Source: Paragonimus skrjabini miyazakii (lineage: Eukaryota > Platyhelminthes > Trematoda > Plagiorchiida > Troglotrematidae). Taken from it: 64,000 bases of DNA. Location: NCBI GenBank assembly GCA_014338405.1, contig JTDE01002228.1:9254-73253 (forward strand), given 5' to 3'. Below the pieces are notes generated by a model, which saw nothing but the letters and a program-made list of their open reading frames with translations, had not been told where the DNA came from and ran no database searches. Below are positions 1-8,500 of this stretch, piece after piece (the stretch's first letter is position 1; every line of letters begins with the position of its first letter). The translations under genes were made by a program, and so were the position numbers.

Positions 1-50
1 ATTGTATTACTACAATTGTATTACAATTACAATTGTATTACTACAATTGC
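1..50. repeat. Short AT-rich tandem/palindromic repeat at the window edge
   Basis: The first 50 bases are built from repeated units of about 13-14 bases that alternate the self-complementary octamer ACAATTGT with ATTACT or ATTAC. The array may continue to the left of the window. It is a simple-sequence or minisatellite tract with no coding content, and no function is claimed. Confidence 0.7.
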
Positions 51-60
51 CCCTACTACG

Positions 61-1793
61 TCATATTGACGCCAGCTTTTGCCAGCCGTACTGACTTTTA
101 TGCATGTTAACTGAGAGATATGACCTGACTCCTTCCGCTTTGTCACTCCGCACTTTCAATACTTAATGACTGCGTCAACTCACCGATGAGTTGTGAACAA
201 AATATCGCCGGACAGTACAGTTTACTTCATGCTTTGGAAACTTCTCAAGCTCACTGAGAGAAACCACTGTTTCCAGGTTCACGGGATTTTACCTTTGAGC
301 TCCAAGGTCTCCTCCAACCATTCGCTTTCTGCAGTCTCAGCTGTAGTGTGGATTGACCATATTCCCAGGCGACTCAGCCTACGGAAGGTTTACAAACAGA
401 AGTGTTAGCAACAGCCAAAGTGCAAGCAAGGTAGTGGATGACACAAGTTCACTAGCGGACCGGATATCATCTGCGGCTCAATGCACGTATGATGCTCAAG
501 ATTTTGCATAAGACTACTTGCAGCCTTTTCACTGCCTTCCCTGACCTTCAGCTTTTTGTTAACAAATCAGTGATTCATGCCATCGTATGGCACCCTTAGC
601 GGTCTCGAGCCGTCTTCCTTACTAGAGATAGAAACTTTCGTCGCTTAACATTGTGCTTATGAGTTTATTGGATACAATCATTCGGACAACCACGTGTGTA
701 ACAACAAACTTAGAGTTCAGAGATACTTTCCATTAAATCAGTCGGCGTATCCGTTTCTTTGACACGGGCGATAGAAACAGGAGAATAAACTGCCTTGTTT
801 GCAGAGATTAGTTGTGTATTGGACCGTTCATAACAAACACTAGAAAGGTCTACAAGACTCATTTTCCATTCGAAATCGATCAGCCGCTTATATGTATGTA
901 TGGCAGAGCACGACCTCTCACCCGTTGGCCGTTTATCTCAGACGAATTTAGCATAAAGTTCCGGTTGTTAAGTGACGATACAAAAAGTACACGGACAACA
1001 AAAGTGCTTTACTCAGATGACGATGAATCGGAACGGGCGAGTCTACGGACGTTTGCCAGGGACGTAATATTACTTTGTGCCAAAAGATTAATACGTAAGA
1101 GAAATACACTTGTGAAGGATAAACTGTAAGGGCCCGAACCTATTGAAAGCGTCCGCCGAATAGGAAACAACAATAATGAAAAGCATATGGATGATCAATG
1201 CTGAACTACCAAAATGACAAAATAAAGACCCCTGAGCAAAATGACATTAAGTCGCAATGACACCTATCATTACTATCCAATCTTGCATGCTATCAAAACT
1301 AAGCACATAAGTCAACGACCTATATTGCATTGTAAAACTGACCCATAATACCACCCTGGCATGGTTTACATTATGACATAAACCAACCAGGTGCCCATAG
1401 CGTTAACACCATTCTAAAGATATATGGTCAATGATTCGCTTAGGTGTGTTCGAATAAAAATATGCACAGACAGCTGACCTCGAAAGAAATTATGACTCCC
1501 ACGGACGAAGTAACATACAACGGGATAATGTCAGTCTCGGATTATGTCCGAACCACGCAGAAGTTTAAAGTAGTTATTTCCCTTCAGTAATTTGAACAAA
1601 ACAGTTAGAAAACGAACACTGGTAGATGCTAACATTCCCTTTCGACTCGTCAATACCAAATAACCAATAACACAAAAAGACTTCCAATTTAACGTCTACA
1701 GTATTTGGGGGATATGAACAAAGAAAACAATTACAAAGACGTCCAGTCGTGTGGTCTGACTGACACTCACTGCGACTTAGGCCTACAGCAACC
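61..1793. other. No recognisable gene or element
   Basis: This is intergenic-looking DNA. The longest open stretch is about 105 codons at 812-1129 on the + strand. It opens directly after a TAG, its first true ATG lies well inside it, and its translation matches no family I recognise. I see no rRNA, tRNA or transposon protein signature on either strand. Confidence 0.5.
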
Positions 1794-2090
1794 TCAGCTT
1801 TGCAAATAATATTTTTGTATATTCAATACAGGTTTGAACCGGTTTATCGCGACGGTTTCAGCGAGTTTTAGGAACCGTGGGTTGTGGTGGCGCACTGTGA
1901 TGGTGAAAGCTGAGGTCAAGTCTAGGTTGTGGCCAGCTGACAGGGTGTGTCGTCCGATTGACGAAGCTGGGTGCTTACGGTTCTCTGTGACTACAGTGTC
2001 CGGTTTTGAGACTTGTTTGTAAACCCATTTAGGCATATGTTCCTTCATTCGTGAGATCAGATCACACGACTGGACTTTTCAGTTCCTGTT
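1794..2090 (-). pseudogene. C-terminal GIY-YIG-type tail of a Penelope-like retroelement (remnant)
   Basis: The minus-strand frame reads about 85 residues with the layout typical of the C-terminal endonuclease end of Penelope-like retroelement proteins. There is an MKEHMPKW block (the usual R-x-K-E-H-x-P-x-W helix), then SSIGRH, then a GH..D motif, then an AETVAINRFKPVLN.QK block, ending in a stop at 1794. Upstream, near 2050-2070, the residues ISR preceding MKEH can be read, but the frame then decays. The catalytic GIY-YIG strand and the whole reverse transcriptase are missing, so this is a 5'-truncated fragment. It differs in sequence from the other Penelope remnant at 54-55 kb and is probably another lineage. 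A non-LTR element with a similar endonuclease tail is the alternative. Confidence 0.5.
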
Positions 2091-2802
2091 GTTTTCTTTG
2101 TTCACACGAAGAAGTGTCAAACATGTAGGTGCCGTAACATAACCTGCATTCTATGAGATTTTTGCAGAGGATTGTTCTGTGGATCCACTTGCTAGCAATC
2201 GGTGAAAAAATAAGCAGTGTTTAACGTCATCTATACAGAACTTTAACATAAAATACACTTCCCATTAAAATACCGCAAATCAATTTGGTTGGATTATTTG
2301 TAGTTTAATGTGACCTGTATTTTTTGGGTCCGAAGTTTGCATTGTAGCCCCCTGGATATATGGCACAGAATTTCGGCTTGCCTAGAATGCCAGCTTTGTA
2401 ATGATTTCAAACACTATTCATGAGAAGTAATCCATTTCAATTTATATCCATGCGAATGTTATACATTCAGCACTAAGTCATATCACCCAAATGTAACAGA
2501 ACGCTAAAAAGTTGCCGCTAATACGCGCAAAATGCCCTGCAGTTGATTAGCATATGCATAATTGGGTAAACAAAAAACATTTTTTTGTCTTCAGTTTCAC
2601 ATTTCGAAGGCTCATGGTAAAGTTATTGGCAGACAGTTGTCTATAGTGCTCACATCGCTAAAGACCATACTGCACATAGTGTGTCTTTATCCAGGGTTAT
2701 TTATTTTCTGTACAGATACACCAGTGTTAAATTTCCTCACAAGTAACTCATGTAATGACAATATATGACAGAACTTTGCTGCACATATTCATGTGTGTAG
2801 TC
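2091..2802. other. No recognisable gene or element
   Basis: AT-rich DNA between the Penelope-like fragment and the first ribozyme-bearing SINE. The only open frame of note, 2562-2768 on the + strand, opens on a non-ATG codon and resembles no known protein. Confidence 0.5.
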
Positions 2803-3112
2803 GGAGATTTGATCAATTTCAAGTTGAAAATCACCCACAATTTATAGCAGTTGTCGCATTCCAACAGACATTCCAGTCGGCACCTCTCGAAAAGAAGCAC
2901 TAGACTCAAGTTTCGCCCTCATTGGAGCTCGTCAGTAGTGCATATTCTTGCCACTGCCGGGACTAGAACCACGGCCACGCTGTTCATTAGGCAACCGTGT
3001 TTACCATTGCGCCACTGACCCCAGCTTAGGCACGACCGAATCATCATATGTGAACACTCGACCACTTTCCTTTGTGAGTAATGATCAGGTTGCTCGATCA
3101 CCTCGATAGGAG
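2803..3112 (-). mobile_element. tRNA-derived SINE, family A, with intact hammerhead (copy A1)
   Basis: Read on the minus strand this copy has, in order: a 5' leader (GTTCACATATGATGATTCGG), a Pol III A box (TGGCGCAATGG, plus 3004-3014), a B box (GGTTCTAGTCC, plus 2960-2970), a 45-nt hammerhead ribozyme (2897-2941), a conserved GCGACAACTGC-like segment, and a tail ending TTTTCAACTTGAAAT. The same order recurs in several other places in the window. The A and B boxes imply RNA polymerase III transcription; this is inferred from the sequence. Copy A1 points away from copy A2 across the gypsy element that lies between them. The outer edges are approximate because no target duplication was found. 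Confidence 0.75.
2897..2941 (-). ncRNA. Minimal type I hammerhead ribozyme, complete core
   Basis: On the minus strand, stem I is GCACTA paired with TAGTGC (6 of 6). The first core segment is CTGACGA. Stem II is GCTC/GGGC (four pairs including one T-G) capped by CAATGA. The second core segment is GAAA. Stem III is only A15.1-U16.1 plus C15.2-G16.2, around a TTGA tetraloop. The cleavage triplet is GTC, which puts the scissile bond between plus positions 2903 and 2902. Beyond stem I, AGAA and TTCT can pair across a TAT bulge, giving room for the loop contacts that speed natural hammerheads. All known invariant core bases are present. The short stem III resembles minimal hammerheads of animal retroelements, so activity may need dimers or flanking sequence. 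Confidence 0.8.
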
Positions 3113-3210
3113 ACACAGTTTTAGTGCACGGCGCACTAAGTCGTTTTCCCAGGTACCAATTAACTAGACGCGAAATCCAAAAGGCCGTTAAGAGAAGAGA
3201 CCGAATATTT

Positions 3211-3216
3211 ATTACT
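3211..3216. repeat. Target-site duplication, left copy (ATTACT)
   Basis: ATTACT directly abuts the TG that ends the left LTR of gypsy element 1. The same six bases directly abut the right LTR at 5188-5193. The match is perfect and fixes both outer borders of the insertion. Confidence 0.75.
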
Positions 3217-3500
3217 TGAAATGTACAAAGGGTCTCTTATAGCGCTAGAAAATGACATCGATACGTAAGTTAACTAGAGAGGCTAGAGACCGACCGTCGA
3301 CGAGCGATTAAACCGGAAGTGTCTGACACTTGTGCGTTCGGGTTAGCGCTGTATTCACATGGCATGCAGACAAACAATCGGACAACATGCATCATGCGAA
3401 CTTTCTTAATAGCCTAGGTACAATATGCAACTATAAGTTTTGGAACTATTTTACACAGCATACCGCAGGCAGGCAAGTGAAATCTGCAGGTCGCTACACA
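3217..3500 (-). repeat. 3' LTR of gypsy element 1 (284 bp)
   Basis: On the minus strand the LTR starts TGTGTAGCGACC and ends CATTTCA. It is preceded by a purine run (minus-strand AGGGGGGAGC, plus 3501-3510) that fits a polypurine tract. The first 140 bases are repeated at 5048-5187 with about four substitutions. The rest is unique in the window because the other LTR is truncated. A TATAAG string lies near its downstream end. Confidence 0.75.
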
Positions 3501-4060
3501 GCTCCCCCCTAGAAGGGTATTGTGACAACAACCCTTCGATCCTGATGAGGATAACTGGGGCCAGCCACCCTTGGCCTGATCCGGTTCATGACATACCAGC
3601 TGATATCCAATCAGCCTGCGATTGGTACAACAATCCCCAGACGCCGCAGGCGGAGAAGCACTAATGCCCACAGTTCCTAGCGAGCCCCCACTCGAGTATC
3701 CTCCCATAAAGTTGGCGAAACAACGGCAAAACTATTAACGTTCGGGTTGGGGGTGTCCAGTGAACATTCGCGAACGACATCGAGTACGGAATCGGGGACG
3801 ATCGCGGTCGGTGGTGCCACATGCGTCATGCCGTCGTCGGACAAAAACATGCGACGGAAAATGAAACGAATTCGGCTGAGTATCGATACAAAAATAAATG
3901 ACGTACTCAACCAAATTACGCAACAATAAACGAAAGTTTGAATAAATGACAGACAAAAACACCCAAATTTTTGTGGTTTTGAAAACATTTTTGATGTTTT
4001 TTTTTGTATTTTTGCGATTGTTGGTGCATACAATCCTACAGTTCTACTAAACGCTTCGGC

Positions 4061-4533
4061 CAGTGTACTTTGCGTCTAGAACGAGCAGTGATCGATGATG
4101 GGGGCGTCAGGAGCTCCGGGACAGGCTCACTCGTGCTGTTGATGGGAGAGTCAGGGAACATGGGTTGGCTGGTGAACGAGGGAGAACTCGACTGAGAAGA
4201 GGTATTCGGATATCGGCCTATCGGGGCTGATACGTGACGATGGATTTTAGCCTACTGACAAGCTAAACAAGCGCGCGCCCAGTTTCTGATGTCCTTTTGC
4301 ATACCGGGCCAAATGAGCTTGGCAGTGGCCCGGATGCCAGGGTTGGCGATATTGTGTCGTGTGTCGAACACACTTTGTCGGAAGAGATTTGGAACCACTG
4401 GACGAGGATGTCCAGCGCATGTATCGCAAATAATCGTGCTTGCGTATGCTGGCAAAGGCCAATCCGTCAGATGTAGAGCAGTTTGTTGGCAGAAAACGTG
4501 GATTCCGGTTTCCGAACGTTGCGCGTTGGTCAT
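4061..4533 (-). pseudogene. Integrase zinc finger fused to the pol C-terminus (gypsy element 1)
   Basis: On the minus strand the frame shows the HHCC zinc-binding module of a gypsy integrase. The signature blocks are VFDTRHNIANPGIRAT, then LIWPGMQKDI, then ARACLACQ (His, His, Cys, Cys). A TAG (CTA at plus 4252-4254) interrupts right after CLACQ. The frame then resumes AKIHRHVSAPIGRYP, the conserved start of the catalytic core. It next passes directly to a Ser/Pro-rich stretch and a basic end (RSRRKVHWPKRLVEL, stop near 4047) typical of the extreme C-terminus of such polyproteins. The whole DDE core is therefore deleted. Confidence 0.8.
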
Positions 4534-4652
4534 AGCGTTTAAGTCGATTGGGTCGTGACCAACTAGTGCCTACACTCGGGATAAGGCATCAGTCACAACG
4601 TTATCGCTGCCAGAAACGTGGCGTATTTCGGACGTGAATTGAGATACGAAGT

Positions 4653-5045
4653 CTAAATGTCGAACTTCGCGGGCGAATGCCTATCGAACCTACTGCGGAA
4701 GGCAAAAACCAACGGTTTGTGGTCGGTGAAAATCACAAACTGGTTTCCCTCAAGAACATGTCGGAAATGACGAACTGCCGAGTAGATTGCTAACAACTCA
4801 CGACCGAACGTGCTATAATTTGTTTCAGCCGGAAGCAGACCTCTGAAAAAGAAAGCGAGTGGTTTCCAGAGTCCATCGACGAACTGTTGAAGCACGGCGC
4901 CGACTGCGGTATCTGACGCGTCAACAGCTATACTTATTTCTGCGGCTGAGTTGAAGTGATATAACATGACGGCAGTAGCTAAGTCATCCTTAGTTCGATC
5001 GAACGATTCGATAGCAGTTGCTGGTAACTCTACGTCTCTGTTGAC
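4653..5045 (-). pseudogene. RNase H fragment of gypsy element 1
   Basis: The minus-strand frame begins inside LTR sequence and then enters the RT-RNase H connection (AIESFDRTKDDLATA). It continues with RNase H blocks: VDASDTAVGAVLQQ (first catalytic Asp), NYSTFGRELLAIYSAVRHFR (catalytic Glu) and FTDHKPLVFAF (third Asp). It stops at 4653, after RHSPAKFDI. The usual domain continues to about the H..G.EN region, which is missing here. The reverse transcriptase that should precede it is absent: LTR sequence is joined directly to the connection domain at about 5045. Confidence 0.85.
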
Positions 5046-5187
5046 ACGGCATGCAGACAAACAATCGGACAACATGCATCATGCGAACTTTCTTAATACC
5101 CTAGGTACAATATGCATTTATAAGTTTTGGAACTATTTTACACAGCATACCGCAGGCAGGCAAGTGAAATCTCCAGGTCGCTACACA
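5045..5187 (-). repeat. Truncated 5' LTR of gypsy element 1
   Basis: This matches the first ~140 bases of the left LTR at a constant offset of 1687 bp (3361-3500 versus 5048-5187), with about four substitutions. It breaks off where RNase H coding sequence begins, so the rest of the LTR, the primer-binding site and the 5' genes are lost. The outer end is CTACACA followed by the ATTACT duplication. Confidence 0.8.
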
Positions 5188-5193
5188 ATTACT
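5188..5193. repeat. Target-site duplication, right copy (ATTACT)
   Basis: Perfect match to 3211-3216, directly adjacent to the LTR terminus. Confidence 0.75.
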
Positions 5194-5324
5194 GTCAGTT
5201 AACTCCAATCGATAACTCCGCGATTAGGACTTCCTAGACAGGTCGAAATCTCCGATCTCACTAAACCCGCTGGGCGGTATTTTAAATTTCTGATGAGTAG
5301 TCGGGGGGTTGGTTTACTCCAAGT

Positions 5325-5572
5325 TTGGCGTTCACATATGATAATTCGGTCGTAACTAACGTGAGGTCAATGGCGCAGTGGTAAACACGGTTGCCTAATG
5401 AACAGCGTGGCCGTGGTTCTAGTCCTGGCAGTGGCGAGGATATGCACTACTGACGAGCTCTAATGAGAGCGAAACTTGATTCTAGTGCTTCTTTTATAAA
5501 GGTGCCAATTGGTAATCTATGAGAATGCGACAGCTGCGATCAATTGTGGATGATTTTCAACTTGAAATATTC
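5325..5572 (+). mobile_element. tRNA-derived SINE, family A, with near-intact hammerhead (copy A2)
   Basis: Leader GCGTTCACATATGATAATTCGG, A box TGGCGCAGTGG (5371-5381), B box GGTTCTAGTCC (5415-5425), hammerhead (5444-5488), GCGACAGCTGCGATCA segment and tail TTTTCAACTTGAAAT ending near 5569. This is the cleanest head in the window: the A box matches the Pol III consensus and the B box differs from GGTTCGANTCC at one base. A further leader-like piece (GATAACTCCGCGATTAG at about 5210) resembles a segment near other copies at 17.07 and 44.06 kb, so the element or a composite may extend left to about 5200. Confidence 0.75.
5444..5488 (+). ncRNA. Hammerhead ribozyme with altered cleavage triplet
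   Basis: Stem I GCACTA/TAGTGC (6 of 6), core CTGACGA, stem II GCTCT/AGAGC (5 of 5) with an AATG loop, core GAAA, loop TTGA. The triplet before the scissile bond (after 5482) is TTC instead of GTC. U16.1 and C17 are kept, but the C15.2-G16.2 pair that supports the two-pair stem III is lost. Folding is otherwise very well supported. Cleavage is expected to be weak or absent. Confidence 0.75.
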
Positions 5573-5575
5573 CTG

Positions 5576-8500
5576 CGTGATCAATGACCAATTCTTCCAG
5601 AAAGTGGTCATAAACACTACGTCATCAGTCTTGATGTGTTTTCCATTTATTTTAACATCACTTCGAATTAGCGTCGTTGGTCTAAGGGAAAATAGCACCT
5701 ACGGCTAAGCAACGTGAAAAGTATTCATGCTGGTCGTGTCAGCGGTGCAATTACAACTTCGTTTTTATAGGGAAGGTTTATGGCAGAAATCAAACAGTCT
5801 CCCATATTAGACCGTCATGTGTAGCGGACCAGGTATATTCAGAATATCCAGTAGAACGAAACCTTTGCATCTGAGGTACCCTCGTTGCAAAGGCTGTAAA
5901 CTGGAGTTGTTATTCATCAAATTCCGTTTCCACCTCACTGACAAATTGTTACCAATATACGTACGGTGTTCATTCAATGTGTGCTTCCTTGCTTATTCTG
6001 TTGAAGTGACCCTTGAGCAGACCGTAATATTACAACCTCAGCATAAGCTATTCTTTCTACTGCTTTGATGCCTTAGAAATTTGCAACTTGCTGTGAGTTA
6101 TGTCTGCTTTTGTCATTAAGGACTCGATATTTGCGTAGACGATGACAGCACATGAGTCCACCAGTGGTTTGGAAATTACGTATTTTACAGTTAATCCTGT
6201 CGAGTTTGTTTGATCCACCATTTCCAGGGATGTACCAACCAAAAATTTACTCAGCTGATAAACCGTTATCCGATATTAAAATTTTGACACCAGTGTTTCC
6301 CATGGAATTAAAATAGCACATCCTGCGGGCAAACCAGTGAAGATCACTTTTGGTGGTTATTCAACAACTCAGTGTTCAGGCCAATCAGACGTATTCGCCC
6401 AACCAAAAGATCAATAGTATCTAAGCTATGCTTTTTAGTACTTACTACAAGTCTACAAAATACAGAGTTTTAAATGCATTATTTATTCTTGATATAGGTC
6501 CTATAAATTGCAACGTACCCTTGGGGTTATACAGTGACATAAGCACGGTGTCAATGCATGACAGGACGAACCACAATCCTTAACTTGTAACTGATGAACT
6601 ACAATCGCCCTGTGAGCCTCATAAGTTCTCTAATCTGAAGATGACAAAGAAAGTGGCTGTTAATCGGCCTCGATGTTGTGAAAGTTGTTGGCTGGATAAC
6701 TTGTCTGCGTAGTTGAGATAACCGGAAATGGGTTCGTTAAAATTTCAAGAGTCTGTTCTAGAGGCGTCATCTGATTTTTCAAGGAAATGCTAGGGGTTCT
6801 TGAAATACGTTATATCCTTTCCACTTTTTGTCATTACGATGACACTCCTTTACCTCAACAGGATTGTGACGACTGAACACTGGTGTGATCCAATGCTGCA
6901 TCTTCGCCATTGATGATGGTGACAATTCAAAGATCAGTTAAGAAGTGATATGTGAGGAATCCTACCTTGTGGGATGTGTTATTGTTGGGATGCGTCTGTT
7001 ACTATGACTTTGTAAGGTAACGTCGACTTGTGGATCGATCGGTGAGCTCCTGGTGATTCTTTTCTTTGGGTCTGTGTGGTTTTATACCGACAGGTATCCG
7101 GCTGATCTCAGCTAATATCGGAATTAATAGTTGTCTAGAGTCACTTATCAAGTAGGTGAATAATTCACCTTTAACTGCCCGCCTGAATGCGATCGATCTA
7201 TGTTGTGCACCCAATTATCCGGCTTAGATAAGTCCTGACGCAGAGTATAATTGGTAGAACTGGTTATCATGTTCATGTTGCCGGAAGTTTACTTCGAGTG
7301 TCCTACCCATTGCACCAGGTAATTCTTCACGTGACATCAACCACTTTGCGTGTAAACTCGACTCATAAAGGAGTTAGAGGCAAGTTTGCTATCTAGGCAA
7401 TCTTGAACTGGTTGACTGACACGAGTAAGTAAGTTGAACCATAGCCCCACCATGCCTGTTAGCGATCAGATATGGTTTAGAAGGATTGTGGGCAAATGTA
7501 AATGTGGAATGATTTGTACGGCGTTGAGTCAACTAGGCGATTGCCATTTTCTAACAGATTAATTATTAGGTTTTTACGCAACGGACGGTAAATACTGAAT
7601 TGTTATAGGAAGTACCAGTTGAATCTGGCATTATACACTAATGGAGATTTAGCTTTCTTTCCCCATGCAAAGAAATAGCGAGTAATTACGACGAAAGAAC
7701 AGTTTGACTTAACATAATGCACAACAACAAGACGTGTTCTTTGATTCGCATACATTAAACACAATACCTACATTTTCGATGTCAGAAGTTACTCGTGTTG
7801 TTTGTCGCTAACTGTTGCCAGTGATACACCTTTAAAAATCAATTCATCAGCACTTCATTAAACGTGTGGCTTTCATTTGATTGTCTAGGTAGGTTTCAGT
7901 TTATTACATGACTAAATAAAATGTTTCATGTTCAACTCGTGCTAATTTCTATGCATTGAAGCTGAGAGTGGTTTTTATTTCAGACTAGATGACTCAGCAC
8001 ATGTTTGCTCACTTGGTGAAATTGGGAAACGATGTGCCAATTATTGTGCTTCAACGCTGTCAGCTCGCTACTTGAGACGATTAATGTGTAACGACTAGAA
8101 ATCAGGTTTGCTTTAATGCATTGCACTCCGTTTGGAGTGATTCATCAAGATTCACCTTAACTTGCGTTTGCCGTGCATACTAACGATGTATGAGTAATTA
8201 ATTTCATTAAGGCTGTGAACAAGCTTTCTGTTCCACGCGTTTGTTTCACTAAGAATCATTAAAATGCGTTGTTTGGAGTACGCTTTTAAAATAAGATGTT
8301 ATACTAGAATACCAACGAAATTTGAACTTTCTAAAACTTACATAGGATTATCGTTACAAAACGACTTGTCAGTTTTAAATCGGATGAAGAATGTGTGCTA
8401 CCGAAACTATGGTGTTAAACCACACTTCCTGGTGAGCAACTGGAGGTGTCACTGTTTACAGTTGACAGATATGTACTTACTTCTATGCACTCGTGCGTAC

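Larger units (their letters stand above)
3217..5187 (-). mobile_element. Internally deleted Ty3/gypsy LTR retrotransposon (gypsy element 1)
   Basis: The element runs on the minus strand. It consists of a partial 5' LTR (right), an RNase H fragment, the integrase zinc finger, the last residues of pol, a 3' untranslated part, a polypurine tract and a complete 3' LTR (left), bounded by ATTACT duplications. gag, protease, reverse transcriptase and the integrase catalytic core are absent. The integrase finger resembles the CsRn1-like gypsy elements of flatworms; this is a family-level impression. The truncated 5' LTR could not support a new transposition cycle, so at least that deletion probably happened after insertion. 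The element is dead. Confidence 0.85.

Noticed and set aside
812..1129. 105-codon open frame on the + strand as a gene or terminal exon
   Set aside because: It opens immediately after a TAG, the first true ATG is well inside, and the translation matches no family I recognise. A possible acceptor at 804 would place the TAG in frame.
3541..3560. CTGATGA strings at about 3542, 5292, 26297 and 52306 as further hammerheads
   Set aside because: No GAAA segment at the right distance and no stem I complement.
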